A DNA stretch of 64,000 nt from Melampsora larici-populina 98AG31 (GCF_000204055.1 NW_006768781.1:145392-209391); one strand, 5' to 3'; positions 11,363 through 22,599 are shown, counted from the stretch's first letter. Notes: generated from the sequence alone by a model not told the origin. A program made the numbers and translations.

Positions 11363-13044
11363 TCAGTCAGATTCTAAGGTAATGTCATCCTCGGTACCTT
11401 CAATTGGTAGGGAACCAATACCCCCTTGGTCAAGCTCAAACATTATCAATCGGCTGTCTGGTCCACTGAGTTTGGCTGGAGGTGTTTTGAGAACGTTGAT
11501 ATTCAACTTGCTTTCAGGTCTGGTCAAAGCGACCCAAAGTCCAAAAGCTGCAAGAGTAGAGTCGCAATTCGACCAAGGCCAGTTGCTTAAAGCGGTGTTG
11601 GTGTGTTCAGCTGAGGATGGTGAAGTAAAGTAAAACCATATCAAGTTAACGTGAGATTTTTTGTGTAATGGAAACCTGCTCACCTAGTAGGCGTCCCAAC
11701 CTGGAAAACACTTCCTTCTTGATGGATTTTGCGTTGTTTCCTATATTGATATACATGTCAGATGTGCTTGATGAAAATCAACTGGCATTGATACTTACCT
11801 TTGCATTGTCGTTTGGCTTCAAGCGCCTCAGTAGAGTTACCCGTAATGTAGCTTTGAACTAGAGAAGCAAACTCCTCAGTTCCAGCCGTCTCAGTGATCA
11901 GCTCAACAGCCAGGTGCGCTCCTGGAGTAGCAACCCGGTGCTGAAAGTTGTGTGCAGCCACATGCTTTGAGACAGCAAAAAAAACAAATTCGCAGTTGCA
12001 TGACGTCGCAATGGGAGTTGCCTGGATATTTAATAAGTCAGTTTATGTACATATATCAGAGTAAGATAATAATGACAGGTTTATCTCATTACCTGGGCAA
12101 TAATGTTAGTCAAGAACGTTTGAACTTGCTTTTCTGATTTTTGCAAGGAGGTCGGATTAGCCTTGAGGACTGTTCGAGGCTGAACGATTTGACGTGCTCT
12201 CTTGTTGCTAACAATTTTGTCGCCAAAGTCAAGGTCCACATCGGGCAATGGAGCCTTGAATGTTGCCTTCGCCTCGGGTGACATGTGTTTCCACATCCTC
12301 GAAAGCTCGCTCATGGCCTGACCGTTTGCTACACCTCCATCTGACCCGTGAACACAAAGATGTAAGCAAAGGCTCTGTGTAGCGTCAGTGAAATAGTTAC
12401 TTACGTATTTTAAATAGCTGCTTAGCCTTGTCGCTCTGCAAGAATCGGTTCCATGCTGTGGCCATTCGGACTGCGATACACTTACCCCTAAAAAGACAAG
12501 ATGGTGAAGATGTTAGGAATTGTGGAATTGTGATTGGATTTAATGTCGTCTTGAAAAAACTGCCCACTTACCAAGTTGCTTCAATAGCTGAAACAGATAC
12601 CCCAATTTCGAGGGCCATCATGGCAAGCGCATGCTGTTGACTTTCGTGGAAAGCGATCAGCTTGTCCATCTGGTCCTTATTGATTCCAGCGGTGGAGTTC
12701 TTCTCGGCAAGGCAGCGCAATTCCTCAGAGGTCATGCTTAACATGCGCTCTTTCGAAATTGGAGCCTTGGTCTGGTCGATAATCGTAGTAGACTGGTTAG
12801 AAGCAGTGGACGTGTTGATGATGCCGTTATTGAGAAAGTTATTCATCAAAGTCCGATTATTGACTCGGTTGGATGTGGAGACATTGTTGTTCGCGTTGTT
12901 GGTTTGGTGAGAGGAAGGTAACTGAGTTTGTGTGGGATCGGGTAGGGAATTGGTTTGTTGTTGTTGATCAAACAGTGCTGACGCAGCACGTTCAAGCATG
13001 GAGATCATGGCAGCTCTTGGCTGGTCGTAGAGGAAAGGAAACAT
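11363..13044 (-). CDS. HMG-box-like protein encoded by the KDZ element
   Basis: This is a minus-strand multi-exon gene. Exon 1 (13044-12572) has Gln/Asn-rich low-complexity sequence followed by SKERMLSMTSEELRCLAEK. Exon 2 (12487-12405) supplies TAWNRFLQSDKAKQLFK, and exon 3, from about 12343, supplies SELSRMWKHMSPEAKATFK; phases at both junctions agree. The spliced pattern W-N-x-F ... S-x-x-W-K-x-M-S-P-E-x-K fits an HMG-box core, which binds or bends DNA. Later exons lie near 12022-11800, 11740-11690 and 11630-11363 and show no motif I know; boundaries there are approximate. Convergent placement with the transposase inside one TIR pair suggests an accessory transposition or chromatin protein; that role is inference. 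Confidence 0.6.
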
Positions 13045-13476
13045 TGGAAACGGCAAGATAATCGAATGAAAAAATAGAAAGATAATCAATTGAAAAAGGT
13101 AGTCAAATGAAAAAGATAGCCGAATGAAAAATGTGATGAAAGCAAAAAATAGGAAGATCAGTATGGATCACAAAACAAAATGGACAGAAGCAAACAAGAT
13201 GATAAAGACATATATACGTACAATTTTGAATGTGACAAATGAGTAAACCTTACGACCACCGTACGCCTAATTGTGATGTAATTTGTTTTGAGCCGGTGGA
13301 TATCGGAGTCGGAGTTGTTAAGCGGAGATTGGTTGGATCGTATTGATATGATATGTTTGGATGGATGGTCTTCTATCTATTCCACGAGAATGGTTGACTC
13401 GAACCTTGGTGGTAGTTGATTGAGTTGATTGAGATATGCTGAAGGTGTCGAATGGCGGACTTGAGCCGTCGTGGGT

Positions 13477-13724
13477 GTTGACTTACAGAGTGAAGTTGAG
13501 GTCGGGCTCATGGAATCGAGGGTGAACCGGTACCTCAGACGGTACTTGGGGTGGGGTTTGACTTTTGGGGTGGGGGGGTTAAGTCCTTAGTAGGGTTTGA
13601 ACTGGTCTGGCCGCGCCTGGTCGAGGCTGGTAGGGAAAGAGTGTCTCAGACAGCCATACAGGGGTGCCCAGACTACTGTCTGAGTACCAGCTGTATGAGT
13701 AGCCGGTGGTGGAGTTTTAACTCG
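13477..13724 (-). repeat. Right TIR of KDZ element
   Basis: This is the reverse-complement partner of 2917-3159. Sequence similar to its outer flank (gacagctgtcaa, gttcaaaac, ttttgcctg-cgagttaaaa) recurs at 58240-58320, so the true terminus may extend to about 13806. Confidence 0.85.
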
Positions 13725-13929
13725 CCAGGCAAAAACTCGTTCAAAACTCAATTTTGGACTTGAACTGTGTTGACAATCATTGCGTACAGAAGCCAGGTGT
13801 ATTGACAGCTGTCAAACTCCTAATTGAACAAGTGACCCGCAGGCTCTCATATATTCTCGTATAGAAGCATATCGGCTTTGATTATATATACCTTTTCCAC
13901 CACATCCTTCAAGGTTATGTCGCTCTGCG

Positions 13930-14073
13930 CACTACATGCAAGGTGGTGACGCCGCGGGTGCGGCGTCGCGCTGACCCCGGCTCAACCCCCCGCCTTTGCA
14001 AGACCCCCCCCTTGGGTTTTGTGCGGCGTCACCGCGACCCCGCATCCGCGGGGTCAGCACTTTGCATGTAGTG
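13930..14073. mobile_element. GC-rich 144-bp MITE, CACTA-like ends
   Basis: It begins cactacatgcaaggtg and ends actttgcatgtagtg, with inverted termini and a GC-rich interior (gccgcgggtgcggcg, ccgcatccgcggggtc) unlike the AT-rich surroundings. It is flanked by gcg at 13927-13929 and 14074-14076. The terminal 24 bp plus flank (attagcactttgcatgtagtggcg) is duplicated once immediately downstream (14077-14100). Confidence 0.7.
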
Positions 14074-14103
14074 GCGATTAGCACTTTGCATGTAGTGGCG
14101 ATT

Positions 14104-14180
14104 AGCACGTCTAGTTACCAGCGTGGCACCTGATCAGGACTCTTGGGTTCAAGTCCGCATGCCCCTCTTTTTAGAGGGTC
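14104..14180 (+). other. tRNA-like / Pol III B-box-like fragment
   Basis: The string gggttcaagtcc (about 14147-14158) matches the tRNA B-box consensus and is preceded by a short palindrome (cctgatcagg). I could not fold a full cloverleaf or find a matching acceptor stem. It may be a decayed tRNA gene or a SINE head. Confidence 0.2.
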
Positions 14181-14401
14181 TTTCCCTCAATCTTGAAGTC
14201 AAAGTTCAAGTCATCATATTTTTTAATTTTGAAATCACTGTGTTTTTGTTGTGAGCGTGTAGAAAACATCTTAAACGCGTTGACCGCTGCGTCAAAAAAT
14301 TGTCATATGGGAACAGTTTCAACATCAAAGGTCAAAAAAATGAGGCATGAGAGATTCGAACGGCAACATATCGGTAACCAGGTCACTGCTGAAGTCGTTG
14401 A

Positions 14402-14617
14402 CACTGTGGGCAAATCGACGTCGCAAACATGTTTGCGACAGTTGGACGTTTCGCACGCGGTGAAACGTCCAGTTGACGTTTCACAGCCTGTCATGTGTGC
14501 GACAGGTTGAATTTTTTTGCAACAGGTCGCTCTCGCCTGCGTCAAGTTTTTTTTTATGCTACACTTTCCATTTGTTTGCGACACCTCGTCACCGCATGAG
14601 ACACCCCCGACCTCGGA
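14402..14617 (+). repeat. Left CACTA TIR with subterminal motifs
   Basis: This 216-nt repeat holds several copies of a gtcgcaaa/tttgcgac-type motif (cgcaaacatgtttgcgac, gtgcgacagg, tttgcgacacc) and the palindromic pair ggacgtttc/gaaacgtcc. Such subterminal repeats in CACTA elements are usually transposase-binding sites. It matches the complement of 51582-51797 with moderate divergence in the middle. Confidence 0.85.
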
Positions 14618-15182
14618 ATACACCACTCCAGATTTCCTTCCTTTTCGCTCAGCAGTCTACGCCTCTAGTACATACCTCCACTCGATCCGGACCACGGCCT
14701 CAGGGTCCATTCTACAACTTCGGATTTCCTCGACCTAGTGAACCGCCTGACAACCTACCAGTTTCCCTTTATGGATTGACTCGGCAGTCCCCGACGGTCT
14801 ACCCCAACCTACCGTGAGTTGGCAACCACTGAGCATAGCCTCAGGATCCTCCGTCGATACTTCGAACAAGCCTAATTGTACTGTTTTTTCTCATAGGCTG
14901 CCACGCATCCGTCATGAGCGAACCGCCTGACAAATCTACGTCGTTCCCCTTTTGGCTCGGCAATCTAACCCGATTTGTTGGTGAGTTGGCAACCCCTGAG
15001 CTCAGGTTTCTCGGTCGAATGTTTGAACAAGGCTAACCGTTTTTTTTTCTCTCATGTTGAGTATAAAAGGAGCTCGTAGCACGTCCCTCGGAAAGAAGCC
15101 TACTCCTCCCCTTTCCATCATACTCGGTTCATTAACCTTCGTCTCATCTTCATATCCTCACTTCCATCCATTTTTCGTAACT
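14618..15182. promoter_or_regulatory. Putative 5' region of cargo gene
   Basis: There is no clear gene. A TATA-like tataaaag lies at about 15062, some 120 bp before the first Met of the next gene. Two related strings (tgaaccgcctgacaa/cgaaccgcctgacaa at about 14738 and 14919, each followed by a tggc-tgag segment) form a diverged direct repeat of about 180 bp. Confidence 0.35.
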
Positions 15183-18100
15183 ATGCAATCTCAATACGAT
15201 GGTTCAGACGTCCCACCCACCGCCACTGGTCTTACACCCGAAGCTGTAGCGGGAATGATCCAACAGAGCTTGCAGGCTCAAGCAGCTCAATTCGAAAATG
15301 TTATCAGTGGTTTAAGAGCTCAACTTGAAGAGTTCAAGGATCTCAGCGGCCAATCCTCGCGTCAGAAGAAGTCTACGTCGAACACCACCCCGGACACTTC
15401 ATCCAACCGAGACCGTTTGAGAAGTTCATCCTCTCAAAACCCGTTTACGACTCCCTCACCTGCTGTCAAAGCACCGCGCAAATCAAAGACCCCGGTACCT
15501 TCTAACAAGCCTCCTGCCGCCTCTTCTGAACGCAAACGACATCCATTGCAAATGACATCAAGACAGATTCACAAAGATTACCAAACTACCAAGGTATGTG
15601 TTGAATTTCTGCACATGACTTTCATCAGCTCACGCTTGTCTTGCTTACGTTTGATGAATTACAGGACGCACTTTACTTCCACATCAAGGTCTTATGGGGC
15701 TTATTCAAGGCCAATGATGTCCCTCCCATCGTCGATCCCGAACTCTTGAAAGAATTCTACACACGATTTTCGTCCGCAGAAGAGGTTGAATCCGTGGTTG
15801 CAGACCCCTCAAGCGCTGATCTTGTTGCTCAAAACGACATCAGGACCCTGCGAGACTTGCGTACTGGCAATAATCGCACCAAGATGGGACGCGGAATGGC
15901 CAACCTCGACCAAATGTACATTTTGTTCATTCATGGAATCTTAGCTAAGGTGGGGATCCGTGTTTGGGCTCCTGACCTCCTCGATTCCCACGATTCCCTC
16001 TACAACTCTGCCTGTCGAATCACTGCCCTCACCACGTTTCGCCAGCTATTTGCATCGGGGGCCTTCAACTACATGAACGTTGTGGTGATCAATTTATGGG
16101 ATCAATTAAAAAATTCACAATTACCAGTTTACCAGTTTATTAGCAGGATTCAGCAGGAAAGAAAATTCGAAATGGAGGTTTTTGATCAATTGAAGCTCTT
16201 GTAGGCTTATGTATTGGTCATTAGGTCAACATTACATCATTTTTATTTCACATTATATATTAAGATCATTATAGTTTACTTACAAATTTATTACAAAAAG
16301 AAAGAAAGAAAAACATAAGAAAAATTCGAAATTATAGGTACAAAGGTTGGAAAATGGTTTTTAGGTTAGTAAAAATAAAGTTATGGGTATTATGAGGTTA
16401 GAATATGAAAGAAAAACATTATATTATACTATGACAATTTTAATCTTCAAGGTTGATAAGTAGAAACAGAAGTTATTAGGGAAAAGGCACTTTTTCGAAG
16501 TTGGTAAACAAGAGGTACACGTGTAGTTTGGTTGTGTAATAGTGGTAGTGATTGAATTTAAGGTTGCCAAGAGGATTTTTTGGGATTTTTAAGGTTATAG
16601 ATGATGATGTCATATTACAAGAGCAAGAAAAACAGAGTAGTAGCTGTGAAAAGTGAAGAAAATGGGTGAAATTCGTGGAAAATGGAGGTTTTCAGCTAAT
16701 TACATATGTCAAATGACGTCAGAATAGGTTGGTAGATGGCTCATTCAACGCAGAAGAGTGGATTACATAATGTACAAACTTTAAATCATTAGTAATGGAG
16801 GTGTGTGTAAAAAGTTATAAGGCAAATAAAGAATTGGTGTGAATCTCGAATTTACAGTCACAAGTCACATGTAACACTAAAAACTTTAACTTCACAACTC
16901 AATATCTTACTCATCACTCATCAGAAGTAGGTCATGTAGGTGTCAGAAATGATCAGTAACACGTGGGCTACAAGATGCACTTTAGTAATCAAAAATTGGA
17001 GCACATCTGAAAAAATTCGTAATCTCAAAAATTGGTTTTCAGCTAGTTTACAAGGAAAAAATCACCTGTATTCATCATAAGAAGTGCTGTACATCATATT
17101 ATTGCGTCATTTATCACTTTTAGCTGTGAAAATTACATCATTTATTAGTAACAAAATCATTACATTGCGTCATCATAGGGTTTTTAGGGAATTTTGGGCG
17201 GATTTGATTGGTTTTGAGGCTGTTGACCATTGTAAAAGTTCTAGTACATTGTTATATATACTTTGAGAGGGTTTTGGGACTGTTGTTCCCCTTTTTTTCT
17301 TTATCATTTACGCCATTATTATTTTGTTTATCATTATAAACTTATTTTAATAGTACCTGGTCACTTAAATACGCCCTTTATTACAAATTATAAAGAGAAA
17401 TTTACTTTAGTTTTATAGTCATAAAGACTTATTGGGAATAATATCAATCAGATATTGCTTATTTCTTTTAGTTATCAATTGGGAATAACACTATAGCAGT
17501 GTTGATAGTAATACAAAGTGTGCTTTTGAAGTTAAATTACGTGTGAAGATATATTTCTCTGGTGCCTTATCAGTACTCAATACAACAGAGCTCTTTCTGA
17601 TTGTGTTGTTTTAGAAGAGCAGTCCTTAGACAACTTCTACTAGTCATTTTATTAGTGGATTATCCTCTTCCAGCTCTGTATAACCCTTGTTGGGTTATAA
17701 GTTCTACAACGTCAACCCGAAATACGCCGAGTCGATGTCACTTTTTATCGCTACTTACAATCATTTTGTCCACTACTGGTCAGCTAGGAAGCTTCAGACC
17801 GAAATGAAAGAAGCCGGGAAAGTTCATGAGCTTTCTGTAAGGAAGAATATCCAGAAACATCGGGAACGGGTTAGTTTGCCAATGTACTCATAAATTCACA
17901 AACTCTTGAAGTGGTACTGACGTTTCATTGTGACTTAGACCATGCAGCATCGCCTGGCCTTCCTTGAAAAAGATACCAATCGTAAAAGGCCCAACCATCA
18001 ACGATATATCAAGATTTGTTCAGAAATCGCTGCCCATAGCGATGATGAAGAACATCCCGATGGAACTTACCGCGTTATCAAGACGTTACCGTACCGCTCG

Positions 18101-18655
18101 AAAAACACCTCGAAATTTTTCAGAAGACTCGACATAGAAATGAAAAAGGCCGATCAGATCTCTGGGAAAACTGTCAAGAGAGAGCCGCGCAGACTGCCGA
18201 GAGATCCCCTCCCATCTATATTCACCAGAGCTCCCAAAGAATTACCAATCGATTTTTACGATCCCCAGTGGTTTTCTCAACTCAATGCTGGTCAAAAGCG
18301 GCTCATTCCGAATGCTGGGCAAGTGGCTTTCCTCCCTGATGTGTCACAATCTCTTCTTCCTACTCCTCACCCCGACGAAAAACTTTCTGATTCTGCCTTC
18401 ACCGCCAAATACCTCAAGAGTCGCTCCGAACCATACAGAGAGGCTTTGGATGATCTGGAGGATGACGATGATGCTGACGATGACGAACACGACGAGGAAC
18501 TATCAAATGGACCTGGCGTCCCTCTCACCGCTGCCAACATGGAGACTTCTGATGAATCTGATTGCTACTCCGATGGAGATTTTGGGTCTTTATACGATTC
18601 TACCGATGATGAAGCAGCTCCTGCTGCTGATGATGATATCATCAAGGACTCGTAG
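15183..18655 (+). pseudogene. Acidic hypothetical cargo protein, split by a solo LTR
   Basis: I read exons 15183-15593, 15665-17869 (interrupted by 16081-17708) and 17939-18655; phases are consistent once the insert and one acgt are removed, about 566 aa. Visible features are a Gln/Ala-rich coiled-coil-like N-terminus, a Ser/Thr/Pro/Lys-rich linker, a globular middle (DALYFHIKVLWGLFK, TLRDLRTGNNRTKMGRGMAN, MYILFIHGILAKVGIRVWAP, FIATYNHFVHYWSA), the block FYDPQWFSQLNAGQKRLIPN, then VAFLPDVSQSLLP, and a long Asp/Glu-rich tail. I know no biochemical function. It resembles multicopy hypothetical families annotated in rust genomes, recalled and not searched. Its position inside CACTA termini suggests that such families may spread as transposon cargo. 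Confidence 0.65.
16081..17708 (+). mobile_element. Solo LTR (1628 bp) inside the cargo gene
   Basis: It begins tgtggtgatc and ends gttctaca, flanked by acgt at 16077-16080 and 17709-17712. The ends resemble the Gypsy LTR at 35992 (tgtggaaatc ... gttctaca), and both have a short hairpin just before the final octamer (here tataaccc/gggttata). It has no coding capacity and is AT-rich. A solo LTR left by LTR-LTR recombination is the simplest reading; a non-autonomous element is possible. Confidence 0.7.
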
Positions 18656-19237
18656 CCTGATGGATGGCGTGGCTCTGGACTTGGGCAGATTTGGGAGTCT
18701 TTTTTTTGTTTTTGCTCTTATCTTGTGTTGTTGAAACTTGTGCGCGTGTCCGAAATGTTTTCTGCTCTGTCTCATCATCTCATGTGTTGTTTGTGGGATT
18801 TCTTGGGGTGTTGGTGTCTTGTTAGTAATGAAGTCTTGGATGGTTTGGGTCCGAAGATGTGCGTAATGCATCATATTTCAGTCCGTCGCGTTTGAGACAC
18901 ATGTACTACATTGGCAGGTTCAGAGTCGAGGAAAAAGGTCCTCCGCTGTACTGAGCAGAAAGTCCCACTTCTCTTGACGTACATGCTGTCTGAAATTCCT
19001 GGGAAATGGAATCAAACGTGTGCCCCTCCTGATCATCCGCTTCGAGATTCGTTCAGGGGCTCGTTGGGCTGTGTATACATCCTCATACGTAATATCATCG
19101 GACGTTTGGTCCTTGTGGGTGAGAATGGGGACTATAAAGGCGCGTCCAAAAGGAATTTTTTCTTGCAACTGCCACATCCCACAAACTGGGTCGAAAATTT
19201 GTTCATCGGCTACTCTTGATTTCGGCTCAGCAACATC
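18656..19237. other. Intergenic region between two cargo genes
   Basis: No family is recognised on either strand. A minus-strand open frame at 18920-19246 is long for its size but has no start or motif context I can support. Confidence 0.35.
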
Positions 19238-20839
19238 ATGTCTCACATTTCATGGGCGAATCTCCCTGAGCACATCCTAATCAATATATTCACCCAAATC
19301 CCCGGTCGTATTCCTAATCGCGGCCAGGGATGTCAACCAGTACACCTTACAAGGGTATGTAAGCATTGGTACCAAGCTGGTTTACGGATGTGAGTCACAT
19401 TTCAGGATACAAGCGCGTTCTCAGTTTTAGTGATATCATGCTTTGGTTAGATTATGGAAGCGGATTCGAGTTACACTGCGCCAAATTGCAAATTTACCGT
19501 GGAGTTTAGAAAATTGAGTAGACATAGAAAATTATAGAGAAGCTGGCAAGGGTCAGAAAAATATGAAAAAATAATGGGAGGGCCCTTTGATGCATTCCAA
19601 TTGTCTGGCATATTTTTTCATATTTCTAAAACCACAATGCATATAACACTACACAAAATATAATATCTCCTGGGCAGAAAATATAAAAACCAACAAACAG
19701 TGATATTGAGCAGTCTTGGAGAGAGACAAAAATACACATATTGTTCCTATGGCTGAGACCTTGGATTTGAGTATTTTTTTGTATTTTTAGTGTGCAGATT
19801 GTTGACTGTACTAACAAAAAACCTCCCAGTTTCTCAGATTACAACCTGTAACACAGATTGGAATTTGGCCAAGGGGTGACAAGGGGATATCTGGAATTCT
19901 ATATCCCTCATATCTTTTGCAATTCTGGGTCAAAACACTTGATAGTTATCTGATTAGGAAGCCATGAAATGCATTTGAATGTTATGTTAATGCATCAAAT
20001 CTGTAGCTCCGCTACAAAAAAACCTATTTGTCTTCGAAACAATTTCCTATATATCCACATAGATATTCTTTGGGATTAGATGCAGGTTTTTTGTCTCAAT
20101 GAAAGATATAGTCACAGAGTTTGGCTTTCCAATGAGCAAAAAATCAAGTGGTCTGACCAAGAATTGACAAAGATATAAGGGATTGTTGAATTCAAATTAT
20201 GCCCTCCAATGTCTGTTACAGGTTGTAATCTAACAATCCTGGAGGTTTTTTGTTAGTACAATCAACAATTCTCACACAAAAAATACAAAAAAATACTCAA
20301 ATCCAAGGTCTCAGCCATAGGAAAAATATGCATATTTTTGTGTATTTTTGTCTCTCTCCAAGACTGCTCAATATCACTGTTTGTTGGTTTTTATATTTTC
20401 TGCCCAGGAGATATTATATTTTGTGTAGTGTTATATGCATTGTGGTTTTAGAAATATGAAAAAATATGCCAGACAATCAGAATGCATCAAAGGGCCCTCC
20501 CATTATTTGTTCATATTTTTCTGACCCTTGCCAGCTTCTCTATAATTTTCTATGTCTACTCAATTTTCTAAACTCCACGGTAAATTTGCAATTTGGCGTA
20601 GTGTTAGTGGGGTAGTAGCGTTAATCAAACTTAATATTATTGCTTTGGCTCGGCCGGATCTGGCTGAATTGATCAACGAGCTCTACATATATGATACAAA
20701 CTTCTTCAGCGACATTTGCGAAACACATTGGGCTACCATATCTCCTGAAGATAAGGGATTTGCAGTTGATTTCGTTTGGCCATCTTTTTGTCGCCTCGAT
20801 TCCTGGTTGCCAAACGGTTCCACCTATCTAAAACGCTAA
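19238..20839 (+). pseudogene. Small F-box protein, split by a palindromic element
   Basis: Exons 19238-19389 and 19451-20839, with 19474-20603 inserted in the second, give about 135 aa once the insert and one tta are removed. The N-terminus has a classic F-box: LPEHILINIFTQIPGR ... PVHLTRVCKHWYQAGLR, then WKRIRV. F-box domains dock on Skp1 in SCF ubiquitin ligases; a short C-terminus with no leucine-rich or WD repeats leaves the substrate unknown. A paralogous fragment lies at 35510-35861 (ISPEDKGFAVDF here, LTPEETGFAADF there). It sits between two other plus-strand cargo genes of the CACTA element. With the insert in place the frame stops early, so the copy is probably inactive. Confidence 0.75.
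19474..20603. mobile_element. 1130-bp palindromic element, second subfamily
   Basis: It begins cactgcgccaaattgcaaat and ends atttggcgtagtg. Its arms are long imperfect inverted repeats (for example gagaagctggcaagggtcag on the left and its complement on the right), flanked by tta at 19471-19473 and 20604-20606. Internal segments are related to the 816-bp element (gtactaacaa, acctgtaaca, gaatttggcc, tcttttgcaattctg). It is non-coding. Confidence 0.88.
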
Positions 20840-20865
20840 CTTAGATTCTGTTCTTCCTTCATTCC

Positions 20866-21005
20866 CGTGACGCGTTGTGATCTTATGTATCTCATATCTT
20901 TGCGTGTTGACAAGTTCGCGCTTGATGGTTGTTTGGTGATCTCGTGACGCGTTGTGTTCCTATCGGATATATTTTACGTGTTGACAAGTTCGCGCTTGTT
21001 TGTTA
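20866..21005 (+). repeat. Two-copy tandem repeat, about 77 bp
   Basis: The pattern cgtgacgcgttgtg ... gtgttgacaagttcgcgcttg occurs twice in a row after the F-box gene. The rest of 20840-21499 shows no gene; 21240-21499 is the presumed 5' region of the next gene. Confidence 0.7.
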
Positions 21006-21499
21006 ATTGGGTATGTTTGCCCTCAAAATTGTGGCCGAAACTTAAACTTGCAGACGTCTCCACCTTCTTTGTTTCTTGTGCGGCTAATTATGTTGATTGA
21101 TGATGGCTGCATTGAGGGATGGGCACATTGTTCAGTTGGCAAGGGTGGCATGAATACGTAATACATAAATTTTAATCATATGTGTGATGAAGTAATGGTT
21201 TGATCGCCGAAAAAAGGAAGACATCATATATACGTGACAAACTATGGTTGTACTGCTTAATTGATATTGGCATATGGTATGCTCAGCGAAGCTGATGAGT
21301 CAACATTCAAGATTTGTGCCGGGAATGGATATCTTATTCAGCTGAAGGTGATCGTGATCGTGTTCAGGTCATCGTGTCGAAAGACCGAATATAAAACTCA
21401 TCATTTTGTCACTGGATGTCTCTCTTCGTCGATTCATTCTATCTTTGTGTCTTTTCTTTCTCCGTGTCTCTTCTTTCCTTGTGTCTTTTGTTCCTCGTC

Positions 21500-22542
21500 A
21501 TGCCACCTTTTCGCAATTGGAAGAATCCAACTCCAGATGATCTTGCCTTCTTGAACACCTTGGACGCGCGCGCCAAGTCTGAAATTTACCCACTACCAAT
21601 CACCGCTCGGGCTCATCCATGTGTTAGAGCTGGTATGGAACAGTGTTTTGTGTGTGGAAAATTCGGTCACCGTAAACCCTGCCTTAGCAAGAAAAAGTAT
21701 GGGGCACCTTATTTTCCCTTTTGGCGGAGAACGAACAACGGCCGGTCGTATAGCATCAACAAGCTCAGATTGACTGATGAACAACTCGCTGTGGCGAGCC
21801 TTTCGGAGGCTGGTACGTTCTCATCTCCTGACGCGGAGAAACTTCATCTGATCAGCGAGTGGTGTGTTTTAGTCGAAGTGGAAGAAGACGAGGTAGATAT
21901 TATGCAATTGTCGTCCGACGACATTGCCCTCCTGGAAGCGGCGGAAGAAAAGGGTAAGTCTTCTTCTTGTTACGCGCATGGATAAAAAGGAGAATAACTA
22001 ACATTCTGGTTTGCTGGGTATCTAGCTTCGTTAAAAGCGAGCAGTCAAATCCAAGCGTCAGTAGTCTCGGGAGACGAATCAGATGAAATTGATGAGCTTG
22101 ATGAGCCCAGTAAGTACTTGGAATTCCATGTTCACTCTCGAAAGCCGCGAAACTAACTTCCACCAAACGTGGTAGCCGGGGAAGCAATGGTCCTAGCCGC
22201 GAAACCACGCTCCACGGTCACTGGCAAACAAGTCACTCACAAGAAATTACGACGCTCTGGAGGGGTGTGCTACCATTGCTTTGGCCGCGTTGGGAGTGGT
22301 CGTATCTCCGGAACTTATGGCCTCCGATTCCCACGTGAGTATCTTCAAGTCTCTTTTCGCAACGGATCACAGATGTTCACTGATCTATACTTTTCCCTCC
22401 ATTCCAGCTGGCCAACGCGTGCGTGCGCGCGTTATTTCTGTTCGAAATGGCTCAGAAATCGGTACAGCTCACAAGATACGCTGGACCCCAGTTTAACGAT
22501 GTTTCCAATACGTGGATGGGAAAGATGACTTATTTGACGTGA
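21500..22542 (+). CDS. CCHC-type zinc-knuckle-like hypothetical protein
   Basis: The first exon (21500-21953) encodes a protein with one Cys-rich knuckle, CFVCGKFGHRKPCLSKKK, near residues 48-65. Exon 2 (22026-22109) is acidic and Ser-rich. A downstream frame (about 22197-22333, then from 22407) reads as protein (CATIALAALGVVVSPELMAS, ending in KMTYLT before the stop at 22540-22542), but its phase does not match exon 2 by one base. Either a splice site is missed or the copy carries a small indel. A Met at 21416 would add a hydrophobic leader; I prefer 21500. I do not recognise the family. It is the third plus-strand cargo gene of the CACTA element. Confidence 0.45.
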
Positions 22543-22599
22543 AGTGCAACCGATGGATGACCAAACATGTATCAATCCACAATATTTTTTTTAAAATTT

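Larger units (their letters stand above)
2917..13724. mobile_element. KDZ-type DNA transposon with long TIRs
   Basis: Inverted repeats of about 245 bp at 2917-3159 and 13477-13724 bracket a KDZ transposase gene on the plus strand and a second multi-exon gene on the minus strand. KDZ (Kyakuja-Dileera-Zisupton) transposons are expanded in basidiomycete and rust genomes. The element also contains a palindromic insertion (6590-7405), a large fold-back array (about 8340-9370) and a Copia-Gag-like ORF (9866-10486). The outermost ends may lie up to 50-80 bp beyond the coordinates given, and I could not read a target duplication. Confidence 0.8.

Noticed and set aside
18920..19246. 109-codon minus-strand ORF upstream of the F-box gene
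   Set aside because: No motif, no supported start or splice partner, and it overlaps the F-box promoter; not called.
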